From the NCBI RefSeq assembly GCF_024586455.1, contig NC_065921.1, positions 65,163,528 through 65,227,527 of the forward strand: DNA of 64,000 nt. The letters run 5' to 3'. Each line of letters begins with the position of its first letter. Within the stretch, counting starts at the first letter, position 1. Position numbers and translations under genes: made by a program. Source of the DNA: Bactrocera neohumeralis. Its lineage: Eukaryota; Arthropoda; Insecta; Diptera; Tephritidae. Of the stretch, positions 49,957 through 63,000 are shown one piece after another. The notes beneath the pieces were generated by a model, which saw nothing but the letters and a program-made list of their open reading frames with translations, had not been told where the DNA came from and did not search any database.

Positions 49957-51196
49957 GCCAATTACTGCTTGGCCTACTTTTAGTCTTGGTTATAAACCGA
50001 ATATTAATGAGTTCAAGAACGTTTTTCGGTTCTAAAAATAGAGGTATATTAAACAATTTCATAATGAGCAGCAACAAATTACAACAGAAATACAAAAATG
50101 GACATAATATACATTATTATTTTTAATTAGTTTTAATATTGATTTTGTTATTAATTATATTTAAAAAAAAATTTCATAAAATAAGTTTTTTAGTTCTTTT
50201 ATATATGTATGTATGTATTAGTTTTTTAAGTAACTTTTGTAAAACTCCAGTTTGTATTAATATTTAAATAGTTGTGAAATTGCCAAACGTTATCGCTCCA
50301 ATAATTATTTCTTATTATTTATACTCCAATTATTCTGTTAAAATTTCTATGCAACACAAGCAATTTATATTAATTTTGGTTATACAAAATGAAAAGAGAC
50401 GAAGTTATGAAGTAATATCAAAGAAAGCTAGATACAGAAATCTCAAAAATCATAGAGTTAAAAGTCGGTTTTTAAAAACGAACACATACCTACAATAAAT
50501 TAGTTTTTAAACTTATGAAATAATCGATAGCTGACTATTTTTTAAATAAACTTTTTCAATTAAAATCTTTAAATTAAAAAATAAAATAATATTGGAAGCC
50601 AAATATCCGTAAATTTAATTTTTTTTTTCAAATTCTAATGATTTTTAGTAAATTGTATATTAAAAAAATTGTGATAAAAAAATAAAATTTTCATAATAAT
50701 AATACAATATAAAAATAATTAAATATTTGGATGGAGTTAAGGTAATAGCGAACTTATAAATAAAAATTTGGGAGTGAGTTTGGAAATTCGAAAGCCAATT
50801 CTGAAGAATTTTTACAAAAAGCACATCTAGATAAGAGTCTCAAAATGCGATCCAAACCACAAACTATCGAACTAAAACGGAGAAAAATCTAATTGCATTT
50901 TCTATTCCAAAAACAAAAAAATTGCACGTTGCTATGAAATTATGTACTGCTATCGTAATTTTTGTATTTTTCTTTTAAAATTTTCTGAAAATTTTTCTTC
51001 TTCAATATTTTCTTTATAAATTCGTAATATGCTAGTTGAAATTATGAACGCATTGATTCTTTTACATTTTAGTTTTTCTCGTAATTTTTATTTTGTATTT
51101 TTTTTTGTTTAAACAAACAACAAAAATCCCAAAAACTGAAAACGAAAAAGATTATTTACATTTATACACATTTGAAACCAATTTTTAAAAATTAAG
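49957..51196. other. AT-rich intron
   Basis: No gene is seen. It is A/T-dominated intronic sequence leading to candidate acceptors TTTAAAAATTAAG (51196) and TCACCACTATTAG (51218). Confidence 0.6.
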
Positions 51197-51218
51197 ACAA
51201 TGTGGTCACCACTATTAG

Positions 51219-53727
51219 TTCGTCCCCTATACTGCTCACCTCGACCGCCGCTGCCGCCGGCGCCAATAATAACCACCACCAGCAACATCATCTCCAACAA
51301 CAACAACAGCAACAACACAATTCCGCTGCTGCCGCCACACCGACCTATACCACTACAACCACCACTGCCACACCGCTCAATGCAATCAAAACTGAAATTA
51401 ACGACGAAACGAATCATATTATCGTCAATGGCGATGGCACGACAACAACGCTGCAGACGCAGTCGCACCCTCAGTATCATTACATCACCACTACAGGTGA
51501 AGATGGACAAACGCCGACGACAATCGTTTTTGAAAACTACAATGGTGAGGTCACTGAAGTGAACGGTGGAGGGGGCGCCACCACGATCATTAAATTTGAG
51601 GGTGACGATACCGAGTATCAAGGATATCAGGTGATAAAACAAGAGGAGGACAACTCAAATGGCATACACAATGATGGATCGTCAATGGAACAACAACAAC
51701 AGCAACAGCACCAACAACAACATCAGCAGCAACAACAGCAACCACAATTTACTTATAAAACTATTAAGCAAGACGAAGAAATGAATCAAACTATAACCGA
51801 CACGATAATAGTGCCCGCTAACGGCGTACCAGCGATACCACCGCAAAAACAAAAGCGCAAGCGAAAAACACGTTTGATTTCTCCCGACGAACAGGGCGAG
51901 TACTTGGAGAAAATGTCGGTGCGCGGTCTGGACATTCAGCGCTATGAACATATCATTGACGGCGTCTCCTATTGCCTGGTGTGTGCCAAAAATGACGTTT
52001 TCAAAACATTCAAAAACAAATACAGTTTCCAACGTCACGCCTACCTATTCCACGAGGGCGACAATCGCAAGATATTCGCCTGCCCCATTTGCAATAAAGA
52101 GTTTTCACGTCCCGACAAAATGAAAATGCATAAAAAAGATAAACACGGCGATATGCAAGTACCCGATGGCACTCTTACACCAGCGGCCACACCGGTGAAG
52201 CAATCGTCAGAAACCAATACAGGTAAGCGTCCACGTGCCACCAGTGCACGATCATCACGTGCGCGGAAACCACGTGCCACCATAGCCAACACCGCGACGG
52301 CGACCGTCAACAGCGGCAGTGAAGAGAATGCCGTGGAAGCGAAACGGAAACGCCTTGCGCAAATCGATAGCGTTTTAGACGTGGTGCAGCAGCAAGCAGC
52401 CGACGTGAACGCAACACAGGCGCAAACAACCACTATCAATGTACAACTGCAACAGCAGGCAAACGCACAACAAGTGCAGGTACAACAACAACAGACATTG
52501 CCGCCCATCGATTTGAGTGGTATGATTCTGCCCGGTGGCGCTCAGCTAGCGCTGGCCAATCCCGGCGCGACGTCTGCGCTTCTGCAGCAACAACGCGTTG
52601 CACATCAACAACAACAGCAGCAGCAACAGTCGCACGCCCCACCACCACAGCATATTGCATTGTCCGCGCAAGCCACGCAGGTGCTGCAGCCGTCAGCAAC
52701 AGCCGCCACTGCTGCTGGCGCCGCTGGCACCACCCTCATCTATTCCAATCAGATTGATTTGCAGCAAGCGCTGTTACAGCAACAGCTGCATGGCCAAAGT
52801 ATTATGATACAAGATCAAGCGGGCAATTTGGTGCCGCTGCAATCATTGCAAGCGCTCAACGCAGCCACCACGTTAGACGGCACGCAAACAATCTACACCA
52901 CACAGCCGGCGCGTCATGCACAACCGCCGCAACAGTTGCTGCAGCCAACACAGCAAACGACGCCGCCGAATGCCTATCAGCCGGCGCCGCAACAACATAT
53001 ACAGCTGCAGGCGTTACCAACCGGTTCGCCACAAGAGACTATCATCACCACGACATCGCCGGCCGCACAGGCTCAGCAGCAACAGCAACAGCAGCTGAAA
53101 ACAACCACACAACATCAGCAACAGCACACAGGCAATGTTGTGACACAGCAGCAGCAGCAACAACAGCATTATGAGCTGGAGAATGTTGCATATCTGTCGT
53201 CGACTGCTGCAACGCCGGCGCCGCCGGAGCAACAACATCAACAACAACAACACCATGTCATCGGCACTGTGCAAAGCTATCAGATACTCACGCCCGACGG
53301 CTTGCAAAGCTACCCCACCGCCACAGCGACGACAACCAAGTTGGAACCGAGCGATTTGGCGGAACTTTGTCCATACACTTCAATGACCAGCACGACACCA
53401 CATTACACATTCACAACACATGCGGGACATCATGGCGCCACCGCGGACGCGTTGCATCAGCAAGTTGCCGGCGCCACAACTAGTCATACACAGCAGCAGC
53501 AGCAGCACCAGTTGGCGGCTGGCGGCGGCGGCCAGCAGCAGCATCACATACAGCAACAACATCATTTCATGGAGCTCAAGAACGATTTGTTGATTAAAAG
53601 CGCAGCTGATGCGTACGCGTTGGACGCGAGCTCCATGTATCACCTGCCCTTCTCGCCATCATCGATGATCAGCTCGGTGAACGATGGCAACGGACAGTCA
53701 CTGCTCGAAACCAAAGAGATTAGGTAA
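51219..53727 (+). CDS. Large Q-rich exon with two C2H2 zinc fingers; terminal if stop at 53727 is used
   Basis: About 835 residues; sequence-specific DNA binding in the nucleus is inferred. Order: Ala/Asn/Gln-rich N-part; acidic I-K-T-E-I-N-D-E stretch; basic K-R-K-R-K-T-R (about 51853-51880, nuclear-signal-like); finger 1 with Cys at 51973 and 51982 and His at 52036 and 52051 (C-x2-C-x17-H-x4-H, wider than the usual x12); finger 2 with Cys at 52081 and 52090 and His at 52129 and 52144 (C-x2-C-x12-H-x4-H). An Arg/Ser/Ala-rich linker and about 480 residues rich in Gln follow. Stop TAA is at 53725-53727, with AATAAA at 54087. The start could be 51197 when the microexon is skipped. A donor TTAG|GTAACA at 53724 overlaps the stop. 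Poly-Gln tracts mix CAA and CAG. I could not name an orthologue. Confidence 0.85.
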
Positions 53728-56700
53728 CACAAATTTTTTCTATATAAATTGCTCTCAATTTACATAATCTCTTATTTATTTTTGTATTTGTAAAAGTAAA
53801 ATTTGCGAAATTTTGTGGAAGATAAAGTTGAAGTAGTAGTGATTGGCGTATGTTTAAACCGATTTTAATATAACTTTTAGATTGTTGTTATTGATTACAG
53901 CGCTGCGATTGCCTGACTGCCTGCCCGAACAATCGCCGGCGTGTGTGCGAACGCTAACATGAAAAAGAGACTAACTAAATATTTCAATTGTATATTGTAA
54001 TACAATTTTAGAACTTGTTAACTGATCTTCTTCCAGTATTAATTTTTTACTGTAACGCTAACAAAGTAATAAGTACAAATATAGAAAATAAAAGTTTGAA
54101 AAGTGCTTTGAATTGTATATGTATTTATTTGTAGTAATATTTGCTTTTGGTTAACTTAGTTTAATTTTCATATTAATTATATTTTTGGCAGTAAAACAAT
54201 TGTAATTATTTTTTAGTTTAATTTGTAACGTAATGTATTTAATTTTTAATATATTATCGTAAAATGCTGCTAAACGTATGCGGCGTGGACAAATGTACAC
54301 TGTTGTTGCGTTGTATTGTTGCTGCTAACTACTTCTATTGCTCACACACTCTTAATACACTCTTACTCTCTACAAAATAAACACTCTCTATAAAAGTAAT
54401 AACGAATTTTAAGCGATATGTAAGAAGTAGACAACTTAAAATTATTATTATTTTTTTATAATATTTTGTATAATTTTTTTTTTTTTTCAATATAAACAAT
54501 GAAAAATCATTTATATTTTTAGAAGATTTTGAATCTCTGCAAAGTTTGACTTGTAAACGTAACTTTATTTATTATAACTGTGGAGTGATGAGAAACCGCT
54601 TATGAGAATAAAAGTAAAGGAATAACAACTTTTATAAGCTTATCTCAAATTGAAGGTGTTAATGGTTGAAATACTACTGTCATTTAAAGTTTGTTTCGCT
54701 CTTAATTTTTATACAATTCATATTTCCAAACGGACGTTGCAAAAATGTCTGTGTAAAATTTTTTTTTAGGTTATTAAGATTTTTGCTCTTCATTGCCGAA
54801 TAGCGATTTGTAGTGTTAAAACACTGGAAAAAAATATATTTCGCTGTAATATATTTTCAATGTCATATGTAACAAAAAGGTGGATACAAAAATGTGCGTG
54901 AAAAATATTTAATTTCAAAATTAAATAGTAATTAACCCAAAATACGATTTTTTTTCATTTGATACTCTTTCGATTTTCTTTATATTTCTATCAAAAATAA
55001 TATATGTATTTGCATTTGTTTAAATCATGTATGTTTTTTTTTGAAAAATTAGTTTTATATCTTATTTACATTATTATTTATATCGATTTTTTTAGCTGTA
55101 AATTATTACTTGTTGAGATTATTTCTTTTACTCTTTTTGTCACTTATTTCTTAGAAGTCTATTTAAATTCTTACATTCCTCCTTTATTTCTTTGTTTTGA
55201 CTTTTTTTGTGACTACATTTTATAAGTATAACAATCAAGTGGTTGAGGGCACTTATATTAATTACTATACTTATTTGCTTTAATTTTGATTTAGCAGGGG
55301 AGTTGAAAAGCACTACATTTGCATTTAGTTTTTTTTATATTAAATTATAATTGTTGGGTACGTTTTTGTCCTTTTAATTCATTATTTATTCCTTGCAATT
55401 ATTTATATAAATACAATCAATGATTTAATTGAAAACATTAATTTAATTGAAATTTTTGTTTTGTTTTCTTCTTCTCTTTTTCTTATTTTCATTTAATTTT
55501 TTTATATATAAAAATATGTAACAACGCGTAACATTCAATTTCAACACAACCCATTCACAACTACGAACGCTCAATCAACAACAAACATGTCCTGTGTACA
55601 ATCCACGCACACACATACATACATACAACCCACATACACATGTACACATGCACAACTGAATGAATATAACAAAACAAATGTACAGCTATGATATCAGCGA
55701 GGCGGTTCTGTTAGCGCTTTAATGAATAAAAGCATGTCGTTAAGGAGGAATTACCAAAAAAAAAAACGAAACAAATAAAGATATATAATTTAAATAAAAA
55801 TAATAATTTGGGAGAAAAAAGATTGTTAAAAGTGTAAAGCCAAAAATCATAATTTTTGCTGAAACGCAAAATAATAATTACTAGATATACAAATAATAAG
55901 CACCCGAATAAAACAAAACAAAAAAAATTAAAAAGTGCTCGTTTTGCTAACGCGCCAGCAAAAGTAGCAGTTCGTCAAAATGCGAAAGAAACCGACTTAC
56001 GTTTTTATTTACATTACATTTTTCTTATTATATCAACATTAGCTGCATACTACTGCTAACTACAGTTCAATAAAATTTGTACCAGAGGTATGTGTTTTCT
56101 TAAAAAAATATATATACTTTTTTTTGTTGTTATTTATAATTTTAGTTCTTTTTTATTTTTTGTGGTATCGCTGAAACCGTTTTCCACATTGATTTGGCCA
56201 ACGAAACCAAAAATATAAATATACTGTTGCCTCGCATAGGCATGCAATAGGTATTTGAGTTTCCAAGCTGATGTTGGTGTCTTTCTTGGGTTGGTTTTGA
56301 AGTTATCCTTAGCTCTTAAAAGTATGCAAAATTGGCATTTTTAATGCCGATTTCAAATTGGTTTTGTGTGAAATTTTCGAAATTGTTTGCCTGGTGTGAA
56401 TTTTTGAGATGCTTTTGTTGTATCAGGAGTGTTGTTCTACAAATATGTATGTATAATCGAATATTTCAAATTAGATTTTATGTGGTTAATATTGAAACAA
56501 AATTTTTCTAAATACATAAATTTGAATTTAACAAATTTTTTTTCATAGGTTGTTCCACCTTTTTCGACCACATAAAATAGGATTATTATACTTTCTATCA
56601 GCAAAGTTTTGAACAAAGAAACTTAGTTGAACGGTTTTGTTTTAGGCATAATTGCACCTTTCTACCAATGGCTGTATGGATATTTGTTGAATTTTTGAAA

Positions 56701-57810
56701 CCTTGCTTTTATACAATCATCTGTTAATATTAAATTTTTATTTTCGTTTCGGTTGATCTTTTATTAATACATCCTTTTACATTTTTGACTTTTTGTGTTC
56801 ATTAAAACATTTTTACTTCTAAGTTAAATTTTTTTTATTTTGTTAAATCCCACAATTCATATTAATTAATGCACATTGTTATGTTTTACACACTCACCTA
56901 TGCAGAACGCATTTTTGTTTTGCTTGCAGGTATATATGTATGCTTGTATTAACATATTTATGCATTCATCAAATTTTCAAAATTTATTTTATATACCATA
57001 CATATGTATATATTTTATAAGTATGTATTTTTTATAATTTGTATATTTTTGCATTATGAATTTTATATTGTTTATAAGGCGGCATTGATGCAGAGGAAAC
57101 GAAAAATTTATTATATTATTTTATGTATACAAATTTTAACAGTGTTAAATGAAAACAATTTTGGTAATATTAAGATTCAACTATATTTTCCTTTGCATAA
57201 ATGCCGCAGTAAAACACATACAAATTCTTCTTGAAGAAAAATATATTTATTTTTAATATATTTACTTAATAATAGCTATAAGTCCACCGCTTTTCATACA
57301 ACATCTATAATTTTTGTAACTATTTTTGATTTAGGGCTGTTAAATTTGGGATTAACTTTATACAAACTGATTTCAATACAAAAATGTTTGAATATTCGTA
57401 ACATTATATTTTATAAACACTAAATTAAAATGTATACTTTTTTTGAAGTTATTATAAAATTTAAAATTTTTCAATATCTTTTCCAAATTCTGCATTCATT
57501 CGGAAAAGTTAAAGCAACGTGATATTTTAAATTGATCAATAATCGAAGTTATCGAATAATCGTTCTGCCATTAACAGCCCTAATGAGAATATACTACACT
57601 AATTCGCGCACATATTTCCATCTATATTCTAATAGTAAGATAAATTTTAAGTTTTTATAATGAAAATAATTCGATATTCGACTGATAGTAAACTAATTTC
57701 ATTTTGTCTTTCTTTCTTTATTTATTTTACATGATAATTAATTTCTGCGTCTGTGTTTATATTGTGTCTGTATGTCTACTTCTTGTGTTTCGTCAACGGG
57801 AAACGTGTAG
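53728..57810 (+). other. 3' UTR of the zinc-finger form and/or intron to the AT-hook exon
   Basis: AATAAA occurs at 54087-54092 and 54376-54381. An acceptor, TTGATTACAG (53900), could pair with the donor at 53724, removing 177 bp and replacing the stop by S-A-A-I-A-stop. The remainder is AT-rich, with CACACATACATACATACAAC-type repeats at 55607-55640. No separate gene is seen. Confidence 0.5.
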
Positions 57811-60062
57811 GTTTTTCTAAAAGCCAAACAATTAGCGCTACCAACAATCAGAACAAATACAAACAGAAAAACAACAACAACTATCACCAACCACTCATTG
57901 ACAACACGAATTTCCCCTTCCAACAACCAACACCACCACCACCACTACACCCAATAAAGCGTAAAGCCGGTAGACCACCAAAAGATCCTCTATCGAAGCA
58001 TACACCTATTACAAACAACTCAACAACATTTGCACCAAAAAGAACAGTAATTCCTAAGCCAACATCATCATCATCATCACCAACAACATTGCTTACATCA
58101 TCCTCAATTGGTAACAAAAATGCCAATCATCATTTCAGTAAAACACCAACAACAAGAGCGCCATACATGTTATCAACTACGGTAACAACCACAACAACAA
58201 CAACAACTAATACAGTGTTTAATACACAAACTCAGACCGCCACACAAGCCATACACAAAAGCACACCAATATCCCAAAAACTACCAACAATTTTTAGACC
58301 CATAACACAGCCACAACGTAGCAACAGCAACCCCAACAACAGTAACGTATTAGCAACACACAAAAGCACACCGCCAAAGCCGCCGCCGCCAACAACAATG
58401 ATTAAGTCCATTAATATGGGCATCATAGGTAGTGGCGGCGGTAGTGGCAGCGGCGGCGGCGTTGGATGCAGTAGTGGCTTTGGTGACAAGTACAACAGCA
58501 AGAGCCAACAGATGCTTGCAGTCACCAATACAGGCAATGGCGGCGTTAAATACAACATCAACCACAATTATGCAGTTAATAGTTTCGTTGATGAATTTAC
58601 TGATTTTGTTTTGAATGATCGTTTTCCCGATGAACTAACCTCAACCAATTACTCTTCCACTTCTAAAATAACGCCAACGCCTATACCTCCACCACCACCA
58701 CCAATACGATTACCAACATTGCAAAATTGCGGCCTCCTACCAACTAGGACCATTGCTGGGCCACAAGTCAGAAATGCCAACAATACCGTTATTACCACCA
58801 CCACCAGCAACAACAACAAGAAGACAACGATACAGCCGCGTACAGTGCAACTGTTAGTGACGCGTCGTCCCATCATCGCAAACAACAACACCAACAGCAA
58901 TAGAACGCAAGTTGTTCCAAACAACAGCGGCGCTGCCGCCGCGCAAACAGCGACAATTGTAGCACCTGGCGTATTGAAAATATCTTCGGCGGCAATGCAT
59001 GCAAACAACAATAATAACAACAATCAAATTTTACATACCACCACCGGTACTGAAACCGTTGTAATTGAGGAAGAGGACGATGAATTGCTCACAGCCACTA
59101 GTGGCGATGACGGTTCAATGTCACCGAACGCTCTCGCAATGTCGGCGACTACAGCGCAAATTTTACGCAAATTTCGTATACCTAAGGGCACTGCATTGAC
59201 GGCGAAATCGATCAACAACGTGGAAGAGGCAACTAGTGCGCCGGAAGCGTTAATCTGCAGCACTTCAACATCGCCTGTGCACTCGCCAATACATTCTACT
59301 TCGTGTTCGCCACCACCACCGGCTGACACACCGAACTCTGTAGATTTGGTGGAGGAGGTGATCGAGACCGACGAGAACTCAACGTGTCAGTCAACCGACG
59401 AAGTGCTGATCACCGCAGACACAACCACAGCCGACACCATAAACGAGTGTGAGGTAGACGCTGTCGAAGAAGCTGATGTCGATTCTAATACCAACAACAC
59501 TACAACAGTTTTAGTGCCGGCCAATAGCGGTAGCGCCGCATTAACAACAACAACTGCGACAGCACTGCCGCAAATTCAACTGCAAACGCTGCAACCGAAT
59601 GGTACAGTGACGTGTATTAATCTGCCACCGAACACGATTCTGCTCACTGCGCCGGATGGTTCCACGATACTCGCCACAGCGACGCCACAGCAGTTGAGTA
59701 AATTAACACAACAACAACAACCACAACCGCAACAACAACAAATAATAGCGATACAAGATTGGAATGGCGGTAGCGGTGGCGCCGGCGCCAGCAGCTCCAA
59801 CAGAAGCGTCGACGCTAATGCTACAACAGTACTACAAGCTGTACAAGCTGCCGCAACACACCACCAACCACAAACAGCCACCACAACGCAAACATTGCTG
59901 CTCACCGCCGACGGCACCGCCATACCAATCATACAATCGACACCAGCCGCCGCAACCAGTGCCAACGGCGCCACTTCGAATTCGGCGGCGGCAGCAGCAG
60001 CTGCAGCGCAGATTGTCGCCGCCCAACAGGCTGAGGCGCTGAAGGCGCAAGTGCTGGCGTAG
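57811..60062 (+). CDS. Terminal exon with AT-hook, low-complexity transcription-factor-like tail
   Basis: About 749 residues ending at TAG 60060-60062. A pyrimidine-rich acceptor, GGGAAACGTGTAG (57810), opens it in phase 1, compatible with the donors at 45007 and 47679. A second acceptor, TTTTTCTAAAAG (57823), fits the phase-2 donor at 53724. The N-part is Asn/Gln/Pro-rich, then K-R-K-A-G-R-P-P-K-D (GRPPK core at 57969-57983), a classic AT-hook for A/T minor-groove binding. Thr/Ser/Pro-rich, Gly-rich (58430-58480) and poly-Asn segments follow. An acidic block, V-V-I-E-E-E-D-D-E-L, is near 59055-59090. The C-terminus repeats L-L-T-A-D/P-D-G-[TS]-[AT]-I twice and ends in an Ala/Gln helix-like stretch. 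It could be a separate gene's last exon. Identity unknown. Confidence 0.8.
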
Positions 60063-63000
60063 GGTTTGGCCGGTGGCCAATTAGGGCGATTTCTGAATAA
60101 TGCAACGATTTTACCGACGACCTACTTTTTCTAAAACGACCAGGTAATAATGTATCCGTTTATAATGTGCGTGTATACTTTATATGTGTAATCAGTTTGT
60201 CTAGCAAAGAGTTTTAAGTGCGAGTATGTTATTTAGTTTTGTCTTAATCTAAGAAATTTGTGTTTAAACTTTTTCCTTGAATTGGTTTCTCTTCAACACC
60301 TAAATGTAAAAATCAGTTATAATTAAATCAGTTAGCTTTAAGCGCTGAAATGTGTTTTTCGATAACTTGTTATGAAATAATTAAATTTACACCGTCTCAA
60401 AAGAAAATTAAAATCTATGGCTGCATATTAAAAATCAAGAATCGCTCCAATTAGCTACGATTAAGCAATTCTTAATTGCTGTAATAATGCTTAACAATAA
60501 TATTATTAGAAAAAACCGCTTAGTGTCGGGTCATTCGTCAGTTATATTCATTCGGGTATATACTAGTCGCTTTTTAAACTCTGAAAAGCTAATAGTCAAC
60601 AATTCATACATAGTTATGAAAAGATGTCAGTATATGAATAGTATATGGAGACTTAACGTTGAAGGAAATGAAATAAACTATAATTATAAGTTAAATATTT
60701 GATAAAATGTTTCAAAAATTTTAAAGTGATTATTTTTTTTATTGCGCAATAAAATTTGTGAAGCACTAAATTTAAATTTTATTTCATTTTAAAAGTGAAA
60801 ATAAAGAAACTTTTGAAATGAGATACAATTTGAAAACGAATTAATAATAACATTCATTAATTATTTTGAAAATAACTTAATTAGAAATTAGAATACTTAA
60901 AAAAAATTTATAATATTTGGATATGTTTGTCACAATTTATTTGAATGCGTGTTTTGTCCTAATAAAGGGAAGTAAAAAAATAATTATTTTTTAATTTCAG
61001 CATGAATAAACTATTTTAAGATAGAAACAAAATTTTACAGTAATTTATTTTTTAAAATTCTCAATGCATTAAAAGTAATTCTTTTAAAAACTCAATTTAC
61101 AAACAGAATTTTACTGGCAAAATTTATAATAACAATTGGTTTATTTAATATTATTTCGATTGCCGCGAAATAATCATTTACATAAACAATATTTTATAAT
61201 AGTTTATTTATACAACAAATTAGTTAATAATCAATTTACTTTTTACAGTTTTCGAAATTTTTAAATTCAACTGCCATTTTATGCCTTCTCTGCAAGAGTT
61301 TTAATAAAAATGGTTTTAGCGCTAAAATTTTTGCAAAGAATTGCATATACAAATATTAAAATATTTTCTTTTATTGATTTTTTTATTTCTATTAAATGAA
61401 CAAATTTTTGTGTACCATGGAATTAAGAAATAATAATCATTATAATATTAAAAAAAAAAATAAAATTAGCAAACAAGAACAAAAAAAAAAAACAACAAAA
61501 TCACATATAAAAAAAATCTCCAAGCAGTTCTTCATAATTCTGACTAGCATATACCACACACTAATTTCTCCAACAAGTGTGAATTGTTCGAAACTAAAAC
61601 TAACGAATAAACCCAAGCGTCAAAACTAGAATCTACTAAAGACGAATAAATACCTGTGTGTTAAATAAAACTAGAAAAATATGAATGCGTATTTCGAAGT
61701 TGTCGAATTACTTGAAACAAAAATGGTAAATACATAATATACTCGTCACATAAGTACTGCAAAGACAGCTTAGTAAAATAAGTTTTGGGTGATTATATAT
61801 TATATAATCCACACGCAAATAATTTGTTTAATAAAAACGAGAAAATGCAATTTCGAAAATTCGAATTGTTACTATTTTGTAAATGTATACCATAAACAAA
61901 GATATAAACATTGAAATAGGTATAACGGTAACTTATATTCGATCACTCAGCGTTATTAAAAATATATTATAGTTACTACTACTTTAGTTTTTTAACTTTA
62001 TATATATCATGCTCCTTCCAATTCGTTTGCAAATTGTATAAAAGTAATTGTTGTGTGTGTCCTCATCATTACAAAAAAAAAAAGAAAACAACAAATTGTA
62101 ACGCCGATATTATGAAAACAGTTTAATAAGTCAGAAACCTATTTTACGACTTTTGCTTGTAATTGCGATAAAAGTTTCAAAAAACATAAATGCATGCAAA
62201 AATGTATTAAAACTACACTTAATGGTATTTTTACCGCTTCAAAATTCTACATTTGGTACAAATAATTGATTATGAAGATTTTATAACATATTTTTAACTA
62301 ATTTTATTTATTTGAAGATTTTACATAACTGCATGCTAATGTTTTCTACATTTTTGGTTCGAACTTTTGTAAAAAGGTAATATCGCGATAACAAATGTTG
62401 AAAATATTTTTAATAAGCTGCTTTAAGCTTACACCTGGTTATATCTTTGTATAAGCAAAGCTTTTCAGGTCGTAAAAGTATATTTTATCAAATTCGTGTT
62501 GTGTTTTCAAAACTTGCCGAAATAACTACTATATTTGAACCACATTTGTCAGGTCATACTTGTTTCTACCAATACCTTTTTCCACTTTCATAATAATATA
62601 TTTTATTAATAATTATTTGCAATTACACATAGCCATTCGAGCTGGTTTGTTTTGTTTCGGGTGTCATTTTACTATATTTATTTTTGAATTGTTTGTTTTT
62701 AATACCCATTTGTTTATTATGTAGATATATGCTATTTATTTTATTAAATTTAAATTATTATAAACAAATTTCTTCGAATTTTTGGTTTGTCCTCTACAAT
62801 TAAAATTAAAATTTTTGTTTTAAAATTCGAACAGACTCCTCTTACTCAACAATACAGATTTCTGTTCGACAATCAGAAACTATATTCTGTTCAGTATCTA
62901 ACGCAGTAAACAACATGACTGTCAGTTACTAGTAGAAACACACACGAAAAAGCTTATTAATAAAATTAAGGAGACCAGTTGAGGCAAATCATAGAAGAAA

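Noticed and set aside
51109..51642. 177-codon minus-strand frame opposite the zinc-finger exon
   Set aside because: Leu/Val/Gly-rich shadow of CAA/CAG and GCC codons on the coding strand; same for the minus frames at 47183-47695, 52041-52508 and 58232-59974.
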